A stretch of DNA of 58,770 nucleotides from Pseudomonadales bacterium (GTDB lineage: Bacteria; Pseudomonadota; Gammaproteobacteria; Pseudomonadales; Azotimanducaceae): positions 1-58,770 of the forward strand of contig JADHNI010000013.1 of the NCBI GenBank assembly GCA_016779585.1, read 5' to 3'. Shown in pieces: positions 9,400-18,213 of this stretch (positions are counted from its first letter, which is position 1; each line of letters begins with the position of its first letter). Both the position numbers and the translations under genes were made by a program. The notes under the pieces are model-generated. The model saw only the letters and a list, made by a program, of their open reading frames with translations. It did no database searches and had not been told where the DNA came from.

Positions 9400-9761
9400 C
9401 GGGTGAGCCAGGTCATCGCAGCGGGTTCATCCCGGGACATGGCATAACTGCTGTTCTCGTCAACGTTTGATAGAAACATCCGGCCCATGCCGAACTCCAG
9501 GTCACTTGGAATCACAAACGCCATTTTGAAGGTGCTCGGGCCGTCCGAGTTGCTTTTGATTGCCTCTGAAATTCCGCGCACCTCTTCAGCGGACAACTGG
9601 TAATCGTCTATTTCAGCGTAGCTGATCAGGAACCTCGCGGCTGGATTGTTTTCCATAGCGGCCAGTAGGTCCATAAAACAGGCCTCCATGGCAGTTATGT
9701 CGAGAACACCTGAAAACGTTACCTGGAAGATGTTTCCCTTTTCCTGGATCGTATGAGCCAT
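9396..9761 (-). CDS. STAS/SpoIIAA-like small cytoplasmic protein
   Basis: A 121-residue soluble protein without signal peptide or membrane segment. The alternation (FQVTFSGVLDITAMEACFMDLLAAM, then FLISYAEIDDYQLSAEEV) resembles SpoIIAA-like/STAS proteins seen as unknowns in Proteobacteria. I do not recognise a specific function. It converges on gspM with a 4-bp stop overlap and lies 15 bp downstream of the M50-like gene on the same strand, so it may be the last gene of that transcription unit. Confidence 0.6.
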   Translation of the reverse strand: MAHTIQEKGNIFQVTFSGVLDITAMEACFMDLLAAMENNPAARFLISYAEIDDYQLSAEEVRGISEAIKSNSDGPSTFKMAFVIPSDLEFGMGRMFLSNVDENSSYAMSRDEPAAMTWLTR

Positions 9762-9776
9762 GTATACGAAATCCGT

Positions 9777-10415
9777 CTAAACGGTGATTAGCCAGAGCAC
9801 TGCGCCGCCAACGATACCGATGTTACGCGGCATATTGCCCGTTTCCTTCAGGCGATTATCGATGGTCTCTGCCGGGTTGTCGCCATAGAGCACGCGGTTA
9901 ATTACCGGGAACTCGAATACAGATACGCTGATGGCAATGGCGAAAGTCGTCGCCAGGAACAGCGCCTGCGACCAGGTGTCCAGTGGCAGCATGAGATAAA
10001 GCAGGAGCACGAGGGTCCAGTTGGCAGCTGGCCCGCCAACGCTCATCGAGATGAACTGGCCGCGTGTATTGAGTTCATCCTTGAAGGTGAACATGAAGAA
10101 CGACACGGGTTCTTTTGCTACGGGTGATACCGCGCCTGACAGCCTGGCGCCGGCAAAGTGGCCCCACTCATGGCAGATGTAGGCAATCGCGGTGCCTGCA
10201 AAAACCGCATTCATTAGGGCGATGGTCTCCGCGAGAAACCAGCCTGTAGCGCTGGCCCAGGCATCAGCCGCGCCCCAGAGTGTGAACGCAGCCAGTACGT
10301 ATGCACCATGGCGTATCGCAACACTGCGCAGTCGTTTTCGGTCACGCTTTCCGCGTTTTTCGTTTTCGGTAGCATCCACTTCACTCATTCCTGTCACCGC
10401 TTTGTGTTGATTCAA
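9777..10415 (-). CDS. M50-type membrane metalloprotease-like protein
   Basis: A 212-residue polytopic membrane protein. Helices fall near residues 35-55, 60-82, 120-137, 140-160 and 195-212. A zinc-protease motif HEWGH sits at residues 82-86 at the end of a helix, as in site-2 protease (M50) relatives, and a possible metal-ligand Asp or Asn lies in the later VGGPAANW segment. A PDZ domain is absent, so it is smaller than RseP. Its start overlaps the end of the upstream SDR gene by 35 bp, implying translational coupling. Substrate unknown. Confidence 0.65.
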   Translation of the reverse strand: MNQHKAVTGMSEVDATENEKRGKRDRKRLRSVAIRHGAYVLAAFTLWGAADAWASATGWFLAETIALMNAVFAGTAIAYICHEWGHFAGARLSGAVSPVAKEPVSFFMFTFKDELNTRGQFISMSVGGPAANWTLVLLLYLMLPLDTWSQALFLATTFAIAISVSVFEFPVINRVLYGDNPAETIDNRLKETGNMPRNIGIVGGAVLWLITV

Positions 10416-11175
10416 TTTTAACCTGGAGCCTGCGCATGCCGTTCAGCCAGCGATCCATGTCGCCTGTTTTGCGTTCCATCCAGGTCTGGGCAATAGGGTC
10501 AGTCAGTATGAGGAACTGTTCGTTTTGCACCGCCTCAACCACCATATCCGCAACGTCTTCTGGCTCTTTGATGGGACCTGCCGCTGAAACCGCCCAGGGA
10601 GATGAAAGATCGCCAATCATTGGTGTGCGCACACCGAGTGGGGCCAGCAGTGACACCCTGATGCCGTTGTCGTGATAGGTGAATGCCATCCATTCTGCGA
10701 GCCCGACGACAGCATGTTTCGTTGTGGCATAGGTCAGGTTGCCGTGTGTAGAAAGAATTCCCGCCATGGACGCTGTATGCAACAAGTACCCCTCACCGCG
10801 CTTCAGCATCTTCGGCAGCACTGCGCGAATGGCATAAACATGTGCCATGACGTTGACGCTCCACTGTTCTTGCCAGACATTTATGGGTGTTTCCAGTGGG
10901 TCCCCGCCAGTCAGGATACCAGCGTTACTGAAGAACAGGTCGATTTCACCCACCTCGGATTCGGTTTTACTGACGAGCTGGTTGATGTCTGACTCTTCCG
11001 CGACATTGCACGCGATGGCCGTTCCGCCGATTTCATCCGCAACTTCTGCTGCGCCATCTTTATTGACATCACTGACGACCACCTTTGCACCTGCCCTGGC
11101 AAAGGCGCGACAAGTAGCAGCGCCGATACCACTGGCACCGCCCGTAACGATGCAGACCCTGTTGTTCAGCTCCAT
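10381..11175 (-). CDS. Short-chain dehydrogenase/reductase
   Basis: An NAD(P)-dependent oxidoreductase of the classical SDR family, 264 residues. The Rossmann motif TGGASGIG is near residues 11-18, NAG near 89-91, the catalytic Ser in the HTASMAG region and YxxxK as YATTKHA. The specificity Asp after beta-2 (VVSDVNKDG) favours NAD. It lies between a BVMO and an M50-like gene on one strand. It may oxidise an alcohol to the ketone that the neighbouring monooxygenase uses, which is an inference from position. Confidence 0.9.
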   Translation of the reverse strand: MELNNRVCIVTGGASGIGAATCRAFARAGAKVVVSDVNKDGAAEVADEIGGTAIACNVAEESDINQLVSKTESEVGEIDLFFSNAGILTGGDPLETPINVWQEQWSVNVMAHVYAIRAVLPKMLKRGEGYLLHTASMAGILSTHGNLTYATTKHAVVGLAEWMAFTYHDNGIRVSLLAPLGVRTPMIGDLSSPWAVSAAGPIKEPEDVADMVVEAVQNEQFLILTDPIAQTWMERKTGDMDRWLNGMRRLQVKIESTQSGDRNE

Positions 11176-11192
11176 GATGTTGGCTCCTTGTC

Positions 11193-11231
11193 CTGGAAAA
11201 AGGTACTGGAAAAAGGTTCTGGAAAACTAGT
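11193..11231. repeat. Three tandem copies of a 13-bp unit
   Basis: The unit CTGGAAAAAGGT(A/T) occurs at 11193-11205 and 11206-11218. A degraded third copy (CTGGAAAACTAGT) follows at 11219-11231 and reaches the BVMO stop codon. The repeats fill most of the 51-bp spacer between BVMO and SDR. The array may be slippage-prone and could change BVMO-SDR spacing. Confidence 0.7.
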
Positions 11232-12855
11232 GGAAAGAAAATCCGCGATAGCCGTCTGCGGACACCGCGTCGCAGATTTCCCGGTAGGGACCCACACCGC
11301 CGGCATAGGGCATGAATATTCGCGGTTTGCCTTTAACATTGGCACCGAGATACCAGGAGCCGCCTTTCGGAAACAACGTCATGTTGGCTACCTCGTTGAC
11401 GTGATCCACCCATTGATCCTCCGCACTTTCGTCTGCCTCGAAAACAGTCAGGTTGTGATCCCTCATGTGTTTGAAACAGTCCATGATCCAGTCGACGTGC
11501 TGTTCGATGGATACCAGCATATTGCTCAACACCGAAGGGCTGCCTGGGCCGGTTATGGTGAACAGGTTGGGAAAACCTGCGATTGAGAGCCCGAGGTAGG
11601 ATCGTGGACCGGCATGCCATTTGTCCGCCAGCTTGATGCCATTTTCTCCCTGGATGTCGATGCGAAGCAGAGCGCCGGTCATGGCGTCAAATCCTGTGGC
11701 CAGCACCAGGGTTTCCAGTTCGTACACTTCGCCGTTAACCTGGACACCTTTTTCGGTAATCTGCTCGATGGGTTGATCCTTGACGGATACCAGGGTGACG
11801 TTATCCCGGTTATAGGTGTCGTAGTAATTGATATCAACGCAGATACGACGGCTGCCGATTGGATGGTTGGTTGGGCACAGCAGTTCCGCGGTTTTGGGAT
11901 CCCTGACTGTTTCGTGGATCTTGCGATAAACGAACTCACGAGCGAACTGGTTCGCTTCCTCATTCATCAGCTGGTCACCGATGGCGGACATGAACTTGGC
12001 GCCTCCCGACTTCCAGGCTTCTTCAAGCAGAGCAGTGGCTTCTTCGTCGCTGACTTCAGCGCGCAGGATCGGTAACTTCACCTCGGTTCGTGGTTCGATC
12101 TGCAGATCGCCAAAACCGGAACCGTTACCGATCTTGTGATTCTGGCGGTGCGCGCGATAGTTTTTCTTAAATTCGGCCACCCAGTCTTGATCCAGCGGGC
12201 CGTTTGCCGCTGGCACACTGAAGTTGGGTGTTCTCTGGAACACATAGAGATGGTCGGCTTCTTCCGCGATGACGGGGATAGCCTGGATACCGCTTGAACC
12301 GCTGCCAATGATGCCGACCGTCTGGCCTTTGAAGCTGACAGGTTCGTGTGGCCATTTGCTGGCCTGGTATAGGTTGCCCTTGAAGTCATCAACACCGGGT
12401 ATGTCAGGCAGCTGTGGAACGGACAAACAACCGGTTGCCATGATGCAGTATTTTGCGATGGCTTTATTGCCCTGGTCTGTTTCGATCAGCCAGTCCTCAG
12501 TCTCATCCCGGTAGCTTGCACGGGTAACCCGTGTTTCAAACTGGATGTCCTTGCGCAGGTCAAAACGTTCGCTGACGTGCCGGGCGTACTCAAGGATTTC
12601 AGGCTGCGGTGCGTAGCGTTCTGACCACTCCCACTCCTGTTCCAGTTCCGGTGAAAAAGAGAAGGAGTAGGCAAGGCTTTCGGCATCACAGCGGGCGCCG
12701 GGGTACCGGTTCCAGTACCAGGTGCCTCCTACGTCATCACCAGCCTCATAAATTCGGGTCCTGAGGTTAAGTTCCCGCAACCGGTGCAGCAGGTACATGC
12801 CTGCAAAGCCGGCGCCGACAATAACGACATCATACTGTTCGGTGGAACTCGCCAT
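11227..12855 (-). CDS. Flavoprotein monooxygenase, Baeyer-Villiger type
   Basis: A 542-residue FAD/NADPH monooxygenase resembling cyclohexanone and phenylacetone monooxygenases, which insert oxygen next to a ketone. The FAD motif GAGFAG is at 14-19, GGTWYWNRYPGARCD at 43-57 and the NADPH motif GSGSSG at 184-189. The region IGSRRICVDINYYDTYNRDNV holds the conserved arginine needed for peroxyflavin chemistry. The BVMO fingerprint FxGxxxHxxxWP reads FKGNLYQASKWP (158-169), with Gln164 in place of His. It may therefore be an atypical BVMO or a related oxidase. Confidence 0.88.
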   Translation of the reverse strand: MASSTEQYDVVIVGAGFAGMYLLHRLRELNLRTRIYEAGDDVGGTWYWNRYPGARCDAESLAYSFSFSPELEQEWEWSERYAPQPEILEYARHVSERFDLRKDIQFETRVTRASYRDETEDWLIETDQGNKAIAKYCIMATGCLSVPQLPDIPGVDDFKGNLYQASKWPHEPVSFKGQTVGIIGSGSSGIQAIPVIAEEADHLYVFQRTPNFSVPAANGPLDQDWVAEFKKNYRAHRQNHKIGNGSGFGDLQIEPRTEVKLPILRAEVSDEEATALLEEAWKSGGAKFMSAIGDQLMNEEANQFAREFVYRKIHETVRDPKTAELLCPTNHPIGSRRICVDINYYDTYNRDNVTLVSVKDQPIEQITEKGVQVNGEVYELETLVLATGFDAMTGALLRIDIQGENGIKLADKWHAGPRSYLGLSIAGFPNLFTITGPGSPSVLSNMLVSIEQHVDWIMDCFKHMRDHNLTVFEADESAEDQWVDHVNEVANMTLFPKGGSWYLGANVKGKPRIFMPYAGGVGPYREICDAVSADGYRGFSFH

Positions 12856-12909
12856 AGGTGGTCCTGACTGCTTAAGGGACAGATAGTGTCCCTGTCTTGG
12901 GTAATCAGG

Positions 12910-14118
12910 TCAAACCAGAGCAGACAGGAAAGATTCGCCCTGTTTCAGGGGTGGGATGCGGAAATAATCTGCCAGCGACTGGCCAATATCAGCGAAAGTT
13001 TTCCTGATACCAAGGTCGACTGGGCCCATACCGCGGCGCCATGTCAGGACGGGTACATATTCACGTGTGTGATCCGTGCCTTGCCAGGTAGGGTCGCAAC
13101 CGTGATCGGCCGTAATCACCAGGAGGTCCTCGTCAGACATCGCGGCCTGGATCTCCGGCAGTCGCTGGTCAAAATACTTCAGTGCCTCCGCGTATCCTTC
13201 AGGGTCCCGGCGATGACCGAAATCCTGGTCGAAGTTAACGAGATTGGTAAATATCAGGGTGTTATCAGGCTCGGTGTTAATTTTTTCCAGGGTGGTGTTG
13301 ATCAGCGCTTCCAGGCCCGTTGCCTTGGTGCTGGTGGTGATTCCCCGGTGTGCAAAAATGTCAGAAATCTTGCCGACTGCAGCTACCCGGTGTCCTTCAG
13401 CAACCAGACAATCCAGCAGGGTCTGCTCCGGCGGCTCGACAGAGTAGTCACGGCGATTGCCTGTTCTAACGAAGCTGGCGGAATCATCACCGACAAAGGG
13501 GCGTGCAATGACGCGACCGATGTTGTCCTTGTAAAGCAGTTCACGGGCAATCTCGCAGAATTCATAGAGCCGCTCCAGGCCAAAAACCTCTTCGTGGGCT
13601 GCCACCTGGAACACGCTGTCCGCGGAGGTGTAGCAGATCGGCTTGCCAGTCCTGACGTGTTCTTCCCCAAGGTCACGAATAATGTCAGTGCCGGATGCAT
13701 GGATACACCCCAGCACACCAGCGACTCCGGTTCGCTGCATCAGCGTATCGAGGAAGTTGTGAGGAAAACAGTCAGGCGTCCGGGGGTAGTAGCCCCAGTC
13801 GAACATGACGGGGACACCGGCCATTTCCCAGTGGCCACTCGGGGTGTCTTTCCCGCGGCTGAGTTCAGCGGCGGCGCCGTATCCTCCGGAAACGGGAGCG
13901 GTCGCCGTTACTTCGAGTTTTTCTGTTGCGACAGCACTGCCCGCTGCGCTTAACCCCATAGCGTTAAGGTTGGGCAGTGAAAGTTTTTCACCCTTTTCTG
14001 CCAGGTAGTGCCTGGCGATATGTGCATAGGTATTGGCGCCGGAATCACCAAAACTTTCGGCATCCGGTGTGAAACCTATGCCGAAGCTGTCAGCAACCAG
14101 GATGATTGCGCGCCGCAT
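12910..14118 (-). CDS. deoB: Phosphopentomutase
   Basis: Interconverts (deoxy)ribose 1-phosphate and 5-phosphate, linking nucleoside phosphorolysis to the pentose phosphate route. The 402 residues match DeoB of the alkaline phosphatase superfamily. Metal-binding Asp lies in VADSFGIG near the N-terminus, the phosphorylated Thr in KDTPSGHWE, and metal ligands in NFDQDFGHRRD and TADHGCDPTW. It is divergent from nupC-deoD, which supply its substrate, so the three form a nucleoside salvage module. Confidence 0.96.
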   Translation of the reverse strand: MRRAIILVADSFGIGFTPDAESFGDSGANTYAHIARHYLAEKGEKLSLPNLNAMGLSAAGSAVATEKLEVTATAPVSGGYGAAAELSRGKDTPSGHWEMAGVPVMFDWGYYPRTPDCFPHNFLDTLMQRTGVAGVLGCIHASGTDIIRDLGEEHVRTGKPICYTSADSVFQVAAHEEVFGLERLYEFCEIARELLYKDNIGRVIARPFVGDDSASFVRTGNRRDYSVEPPEQTLLDCLVAEGHRVAAVGKISDIFAHRGITTSTKATGLEALINTTLEKINTEPDNTLIFTNLVNFDQDFGHRRDPEGYAEALKYFDQRLPEIQAAMSDEDLLVITADHGCDPTWQGTDHTREYVPVLTWRRGMGPVDLGIRKTFADIGQSLADYFRIPPLKQGESFLSALV

Positions 14119-14221
14119 ATTGTTACCCTTTACTTGCTAGCGTCTCTCGCTGGACGGTAATTATATCCCGAATGGTGTAACCTGCGTGCTTGCTTAAAAA
14201 CCGGGTGCATGTAAAAGCAGT

Positions 14222-15454
14222 ATGTTTGAAATTGGACAAAGCCTCCTGGGCATCCTGTGTATCTTTGGTGTCGGTTATCTACTTTCTTCAGACACGTCTC
14301 GTATCAGCTGGCGGGTTGTGGGTGGTGCTTTTTCGATCCAGCTGGTTGTCGCCGCCCTGGTGCTTTATGTCCCTGCTGGAAAAGCGGCCCTGGAAACGGT
14401 TGCTGAGGTTGTCATCAGCGTTCTCGGCTATGCCCAGGCGGGCATGAATTTCATGTTCGGTGACTTTGCCTCGGACGGTCATGGCTTCGTATTTGCACTC
14501 CAGGTACTGCCAATTATCGTGTTCTTCGCATCGCTTGTGTCAGTGCTTTATCACCTGGGCATCATGGAGCGCCTGGTCAGCCTGATTGGGGGGGTCATCC
14601 AGCTCGTACTGGGTACTACCAAGGCTGAGTCCATGGCAGCCGCAACCAACATCTTCATTGGTCAGTCTGAATCACCGATTGCGGTAAAACCTTACCTGGC
14701 ACGGATGTCCACTTCAGAGATTTTTGCGGTGATGGTTGGGGGTATGGCAACCGTCGCGGGATCGGTCCTTGGTGGTTATGCCGCAGCTGGTGTTGAAATG
14801 CGATATCTCCTGGCAGCGAGTTTTATGGCGGCACCGGCAGGACTGATGATGGCAAAACTTATTCGCCCGGAGCTGGATGATGTGACCTCTGATCATGCTG
14901 ATGTGCATGAGGACATTGTCGAGCACAGGGCCGTTAATGTGATTGACGCCGCGGCAACCGGGGCGCTCCAGGGGATGCAGCTGGCATTTGCCATCGGCGC
15001 TCTGCTGCTCGCGTTTATTGCGCTGATTGCCATGATCAATGGCATGATAGGCTGGGCAGGTGGGCTGGTCGGTTTTGAGGGTTTAACGCTGCAGCAGATA
15101 CTGGGTGTGCTGTTTCAACCGGTTGCGTTCCTGATCGGCGTACCCTGGGAAGAGACGCGCCAGGTGGGCAGCCTGCTTGGTCAAAAATTGATGCTGAATG
15201 AGTTTATTGCTTTCCTGGATTTTGTTGCCCATTACCAGAGTGACCTGACTCCACGCACCCAGGCCATTGTGACGTTTGCGCTGTGCGGGTTCGCATGCCT
15301 GTCGTCCATTGCAATTGTCGTGGGTGGTATCGGTGTGCTGGTGCCGGAACGTCGGGAGGAAATGTCTCAGCTTGGCCTGCTGGCTGTCATCGCAGCGACC
15401 CTTGCTAACCTGATGAGTGCGACTATCGCAGGCCTGATGCTGTCATTTTCATAG
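14222..15454 (+). CDS. nupC: Concentrative nucleoside transporter (NupC family)
   Basis: A cation-coupled nucleoside importer of the CNT family, 410 residues and largely hydrophobic. The conserved CNT segments are visible: GQSESPIAVKPYL near residue 145 and a C-terminal FALCGFACLSSIAIVVGGIG. Both contribute to nucleoside and cation sites in the family. It lies 11 bp before deoD on the same strand, so imported purine nucleosides would pass directly to phosphorolysis. Confidence 0.95.
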   Translation: MFEIGQSLLGILCIFGVGYLLSSDTSRISWRVVGGAFSIQLVVAALVLYVPAGKAALETVAEVVISVLGYAQAGMNFMFGDFASDGHGFVFALQVLPIIVFFASLVSVLYHLGIMERLVSLIGGVIQLVLGTTKAESMAAATNIFIGQSESPIAVKPYLARMSTSEIFAVMVGGMATVAGSVLGGYAAAGVEMRYLLAASFMAAPAGLMMAKLIRPELDDVTSDHADVHEDIVEHRAVNVIDAAATGALQGMQLAFAIGALLLAFIALIAMINGMIGWAGGLVGFEGLTLQQILGVLFQPVAFLIGVPWEETRQVGSLLGQKLMLNEFIAFLDFVAHYQSDLTPRTQAIVTFALCGFACLSSIAIVVGGIGVLVPERREEMSQLGLLAVIAATLANLMSATIAGLMLSFS

Positions 15455-15465
15455 AGGATTGATTT

Positions 15466-16167
15466 ATGGCTACACCACATATCGGCGCAGAGCCCGGAGA
15501 TATTGCGGAAACAGTCCTGTTGCCCGGTGATCCTTTGCGCGCAAAATTTGTTGCTGAGAAATACCTGGAAGATGTACGCCAGGTAAACGAGGTCAGGAAC
15601 ATGCTTGGTTTTACAGGCAGCTGCCAGGGTAAGCCCTTGTCGGTCATGTCCAGTGGTATGGGTATGCCGAGCATGTCGATCTATGCCACGGAGCTGTTCG
15701 AGCATTTCGGCGTCAAAAAAATTATCCGAATGGGTAGCTGCGGTTCGATCCATCCTGATGTGAACCTGGGCGACCTTGTGGTTGCGATGGGCGCCTCCAC
15801 AGATTCCAACGTGAATCGCCTGAGATTCAATGGCCATGACTATGCAGCCATTGCCAATTACGGCCTCATGAAGGCCTGGATTGAGGCGGCAGAAAAGACA
15901 GACGCCAATTTTGTTGTCACAAACGTCTTTACGTCCGACACCTTTTATCATCTGACAGATGACATCTATGCCATTGCCAGCCGGCTCGGCATTGCTGCGG
16001 TGGAAATGGAAGCCGCAGCCCTGTACCGGATCGCAGCAGAGCAGGGTGGTGCGGCGCTCGCGGTGATGACGGTCAGCGATCACATCACCAGGGACGAGCG
16101 CCTGTCTGCCGAGGAACGGGAAACCAACTTTGGCGATATGATGGAGATCACACTCGCCAGCCTTTAG
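15466..16167 (+). CDS. deoD: Purine nucleoside phosphorylase
   Basis: Hexameric trimeric-fold PNP that splits purine (deoxy)nucleosides into base and (deoxy)ribose 1-phosphate. At 233 residues it is the usual length. It shows HIGAEPGDIAETVLLPGDPLRA at the N-terminus, the phosphate site GMGMPS, RMGSCGS and the nucleoside site VEMEAAALY. It starts 11 bp after nupC. The product feeds DeoB, encoded divergently. Its end is convergent with the next gene, with 2 bp between stops. Confidence 0.96.
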   Translation: MATPHIGAEPGDIAETVLLPGDPLRAKFVAEKYLEDVRQVNEVRNMLGFTGSCQGKPLSVMSSGMGMPSMSIYATELFEHFGVKKIIRMGSCGSIHPDVNLGDLVVAMGASTDSNVNRLRFNGHDYAAIANYGLMKAWIEAAEKTDANFVVTNVFTSDTFYHLTDDIYAIASRLGIAAVEMEAAALYRIAAEQGGAALAVMTVSDHITRDERLSAEERETNFGDMMEITLASL

Positions 16168-16169
16168 CG

Positions 16170-17294
16170 CTACTTGTTGGGATTGATCAGGTACTTCTCG
16201 CCGGTCGCCTGTTTGCCATACACGCTGATCGCGTCCAGTGTCAGCGCTTCCGCAAGGGATACTTCTTTTGTGTAACTGCTGGCGAAGGTTGTCTTGATCT
16301 CGTCAGCCACACGTTGCCTGAGCTTGTCTGCGGCTTCCCTACCAATCTTCTGCAGGAAAGGTGTCAGAAGCCATCCACCAAGGCTCCACGAAAACCCGAA
16401 GTTTCGGTTCAGCGTGGTGGGCGAACGATCCAGACCGCCATAGATGTATACCTGCTTGAACCTGTCTGAGCCATAACGATTGTAGTCTCCGCCGGCTCGC
16501 ATAGCCGCCGCCTCCATGGCTGTCAGGAGCTGACCGGCGAGTTTGCCGCCACCGGTGGCATCAAAAGCGATGTAAGCATCCGTTGCTGCGATGGCATCAG
16601 TCAGGTCATCCATAAAAGAGTCTTCGCTGGAATTGCAGACGTGTTTTGCACCGATGCCTTTCAGGATGTCCACCTGTTCCTGCTTGCGCACCACGTTCAC
16701 CAGTTCGATGCCGTCCTTCAGGCAGATTTTCTGCAGCATCTGCCCGAGATTTGAAGCGGCTGCCGTGTGGCAGAGGGCGCTGAATCCTTCCATCTTCATG
16801 GTTTCCACCATGCCAAGTGCAGTGAGTGGATTCACAAAACAGGAGGCACTTTCTGCCGGTGTCACGCCCTCATGCATCGCGAGGCATTGTTTTGCCTTTA
16901 CGCACCGGAACTGTGTATACATGGCGCCTCCCAGGATACCGACCGTCTTGCCGAGCAGGGCCTGCGCCTCCGGGCTTGACCCGGCATCGACTACCACACC
17001 GCCGCCCTCGTTACCCACGGGCATGGGCTGACCCGCCCGGGCCGCGACAATTTTGCGTAGTCCTTCAGGGATCGTTGCTGTGATTACGGGTGAGTCCCCG
17101 CTGCCGGATGCTGAAGCGGTCGTCATGTCTGCCATTCCAAACAGTAACCCCAGATCTGAAGGGTTGATCGGTGCAGCTTCAACCCTGACCAGAACTTCAT
17201 CTTCGCCTGGCACTGGTACCGGAACTTTTGCCAGGGACAGTTCAAGTGTGCCTTCTTTTGTGACGAGTGATTGAAGTTGTAGTTGATCTGTCAT
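16170..17294 (-). CDS. MDR-family zinc-type/quinone oxidoreductase
   Basis: A 374-residue medium-chain dehydrogenase/reductase. An N-terminal GroES-like domain (EDEVLVRVEAAPINPSDLG) is followed by a Rossmann domain (HTAAASNLGQML; ELVNVVRKQEQ). The standard catalytic Cys/His zinc ligands are not visible, so it is probably of the zinc-free quinone reductase type. It is the last gene of the strand run that includes the TTQ amine dehydrogenase, 15 bp after the cytochrome. It could act on aldehydes or enones derived from amine oxidation, but that is inference. Confidence 0.8.
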   Translation of the reverse strand: MTDQLQLQSLVTKEGTLELSLAKVPVPVPGEDEVLVRVEAAPINPSDLGLLFGMADMTTASASGSGDSPVITATIPEGLRKIVAARAGQPMPVGNEGGGVVVDAGSSPEAQALLGKTVGILGGAMYTQFRCVKAKQCLAMHEGVTPAESASCFVNPLTALGMVETMKMEGFSALCHTAAASNLGQMLQKICLKDGIELVNVVRKQEQVDILKGIGAKHVCNSSEDSFMDDLTDAIAATDAYIAFDATGGGKLAGQLLTAMEAAAMRAGGDYNRYGSDRFKQVYIYGGLDRSPTTLNRNFGFSWSLGGWLLTPFLQKIGREAADKLRQRVADEIKTTFASSYTKEVSLAEALTLDAISVYGKQATGEKYLINPNK

Positions 17295-17309
17295 TGTTGA
17301 ATCCTCTAT

Positions 17310-17693
17310 TTAATGTTTGGCTGCAAACAGTCGAGCCCTTTCGGATATCGGGTCTGCAAGAATTTGCTGTCTGTATTCTGATATTTCGCTTTCTGAATAC
17401 GGGGTGACAGATTCTCCCGGTGCGTACCTGGCCAGCATCCAGTTCAGTAATGCTGCCAGCGCGGCATCGTCAATTGGTGATTGGGCGGCGCCCGGCACCT
17501 GGACAAGGTAGCGCCTGCCTTCGTCCGTACCTGCCAGGAACGCGAGGTCGTGGTTGAAAGTGGGCACCTCCGGGGGCACGCCTGCTCCGTCAACCAGGTG
17601 ACATCCCATGCAGTGAATCAGGTAATGGCTCCTGGGGTCGGCTTCGGCGTCTGTCAGGAAAAAGGAAAGCGTGAGAAAGATCGCAAAGCGCAT
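17310..17693 (-). CDS. Small periplasmic monohaem cytochrome c
   Basis: A 127-residue exported cytochrome. The start is the ATG at 17693, which overlaps the amine dehydrogenase small-subunit stop (TGATG). It gives MRFAIFLTLSFFLTDAEA as a signal peptide, followed closely by one CMGCH haem site. The frame is open upstream but only overlaps the subunit gene. As I recall, the aromatic amine dehydrogenase cluster of Alcaligenes faecalis has a small cytochrome c gene in this place. It probably carries electrons from the quinone cofactor or serves maturation. Confidence 0.85.
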   Translation of the reverse strand: MRFAIFLTLSFFLTDAEADPRSHYLIHCMGCHLVDGAGVPPEVPTFNHDLAFLAGTDEGRRYLVQVPGAAQSPIDDAALAALLNWMLARYAPGESVTPYSESEISEYRQQILADPISERARLFAAKH

Positions 17694-18211
17694 CAACTTT
17701 CGTCGACACCCATGACCACGGCAGTAGAGCAGTGGTAAGCATTGGTCTTTGTGCCGACACACCAGTTGATGTCGTTGTTCTTGGGCGGGTAATACGCAGG
17801 CTTGTCGCCTTCATTGCGATTGCAGAAGCACCTGCCGCAACCGCCTTTACCGCAGCAATCGTTGTAGGAAATGATGTAGCGTTTGCCGTCTGCCGGGTTT
17901 TCGCAGGTTCCAACCCAGGTCACAGGTGATGGCTCAGAACCCGGTGGGCAGGTTGAAGCGGTACCGCCACAGCAGCTGCAGAGAAATCCATCGATGGCGC
18001 AGTAGCGCCAGTATTCACAGCTTTGCGGATCGCCAATCTCACTAAGTGGTGTGTTTGCGGCGCGAGCAACCGGCAATACGGGTATGAGGGCAGTGCCGAC
18101 AAGCACCTGGCCCAACCGGGAAATGAAGTTCCTCCGCGACAGGTTTCGTGCTGAAGTTACTGTGCGCCCGGTAACCCATTGATCAAGCTTTTTTAGAAAG
18201 ACGTTATCCAA
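17693..18211 (-). CDS. mauA: TTQ amine dehydrogenase small (beta) subunit
   Basis: The catalytic subunit of a methylamine/aralkylamine dehydrogenase. The 172 residues begin with a Tat signal (SRRNFISRLG, then a hydrophobic stretch ending VARA). Aligned without gaps to Paracoccus MauA, the two tryptophans that become tryptophan tryptophylquinone are Trp99 and Trp150, the base Asp is Asp118 (YNDCCG) and the maturation Asp is Asp74. The dense cysteine pattern is kept. The proton-transfer Thr (MauA Thr122, AADH Thr172) is replaced by Ser162. The gene set without mauG favours an aralkylamine (aau) type over mau; substrate unproven. Confidence 0.93.
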   Translation of the reverse strand: MDNVFLKKLDQWVTGRTVTSARNLSRRNFISRLGQVLVGTALIPVLPVARAANTPLSEIGDPQSCEYWRYCAIDGFLCSCCGGTASTCPPGSEPSPVTWVGTCENPADGKRYIISYNDCCGKGGCGRCFCNRNEGDKPAYYPPKNNDINWCVGTKTNAYHCSTAVVMGVDES

Positions 18212-18213
18212 GG

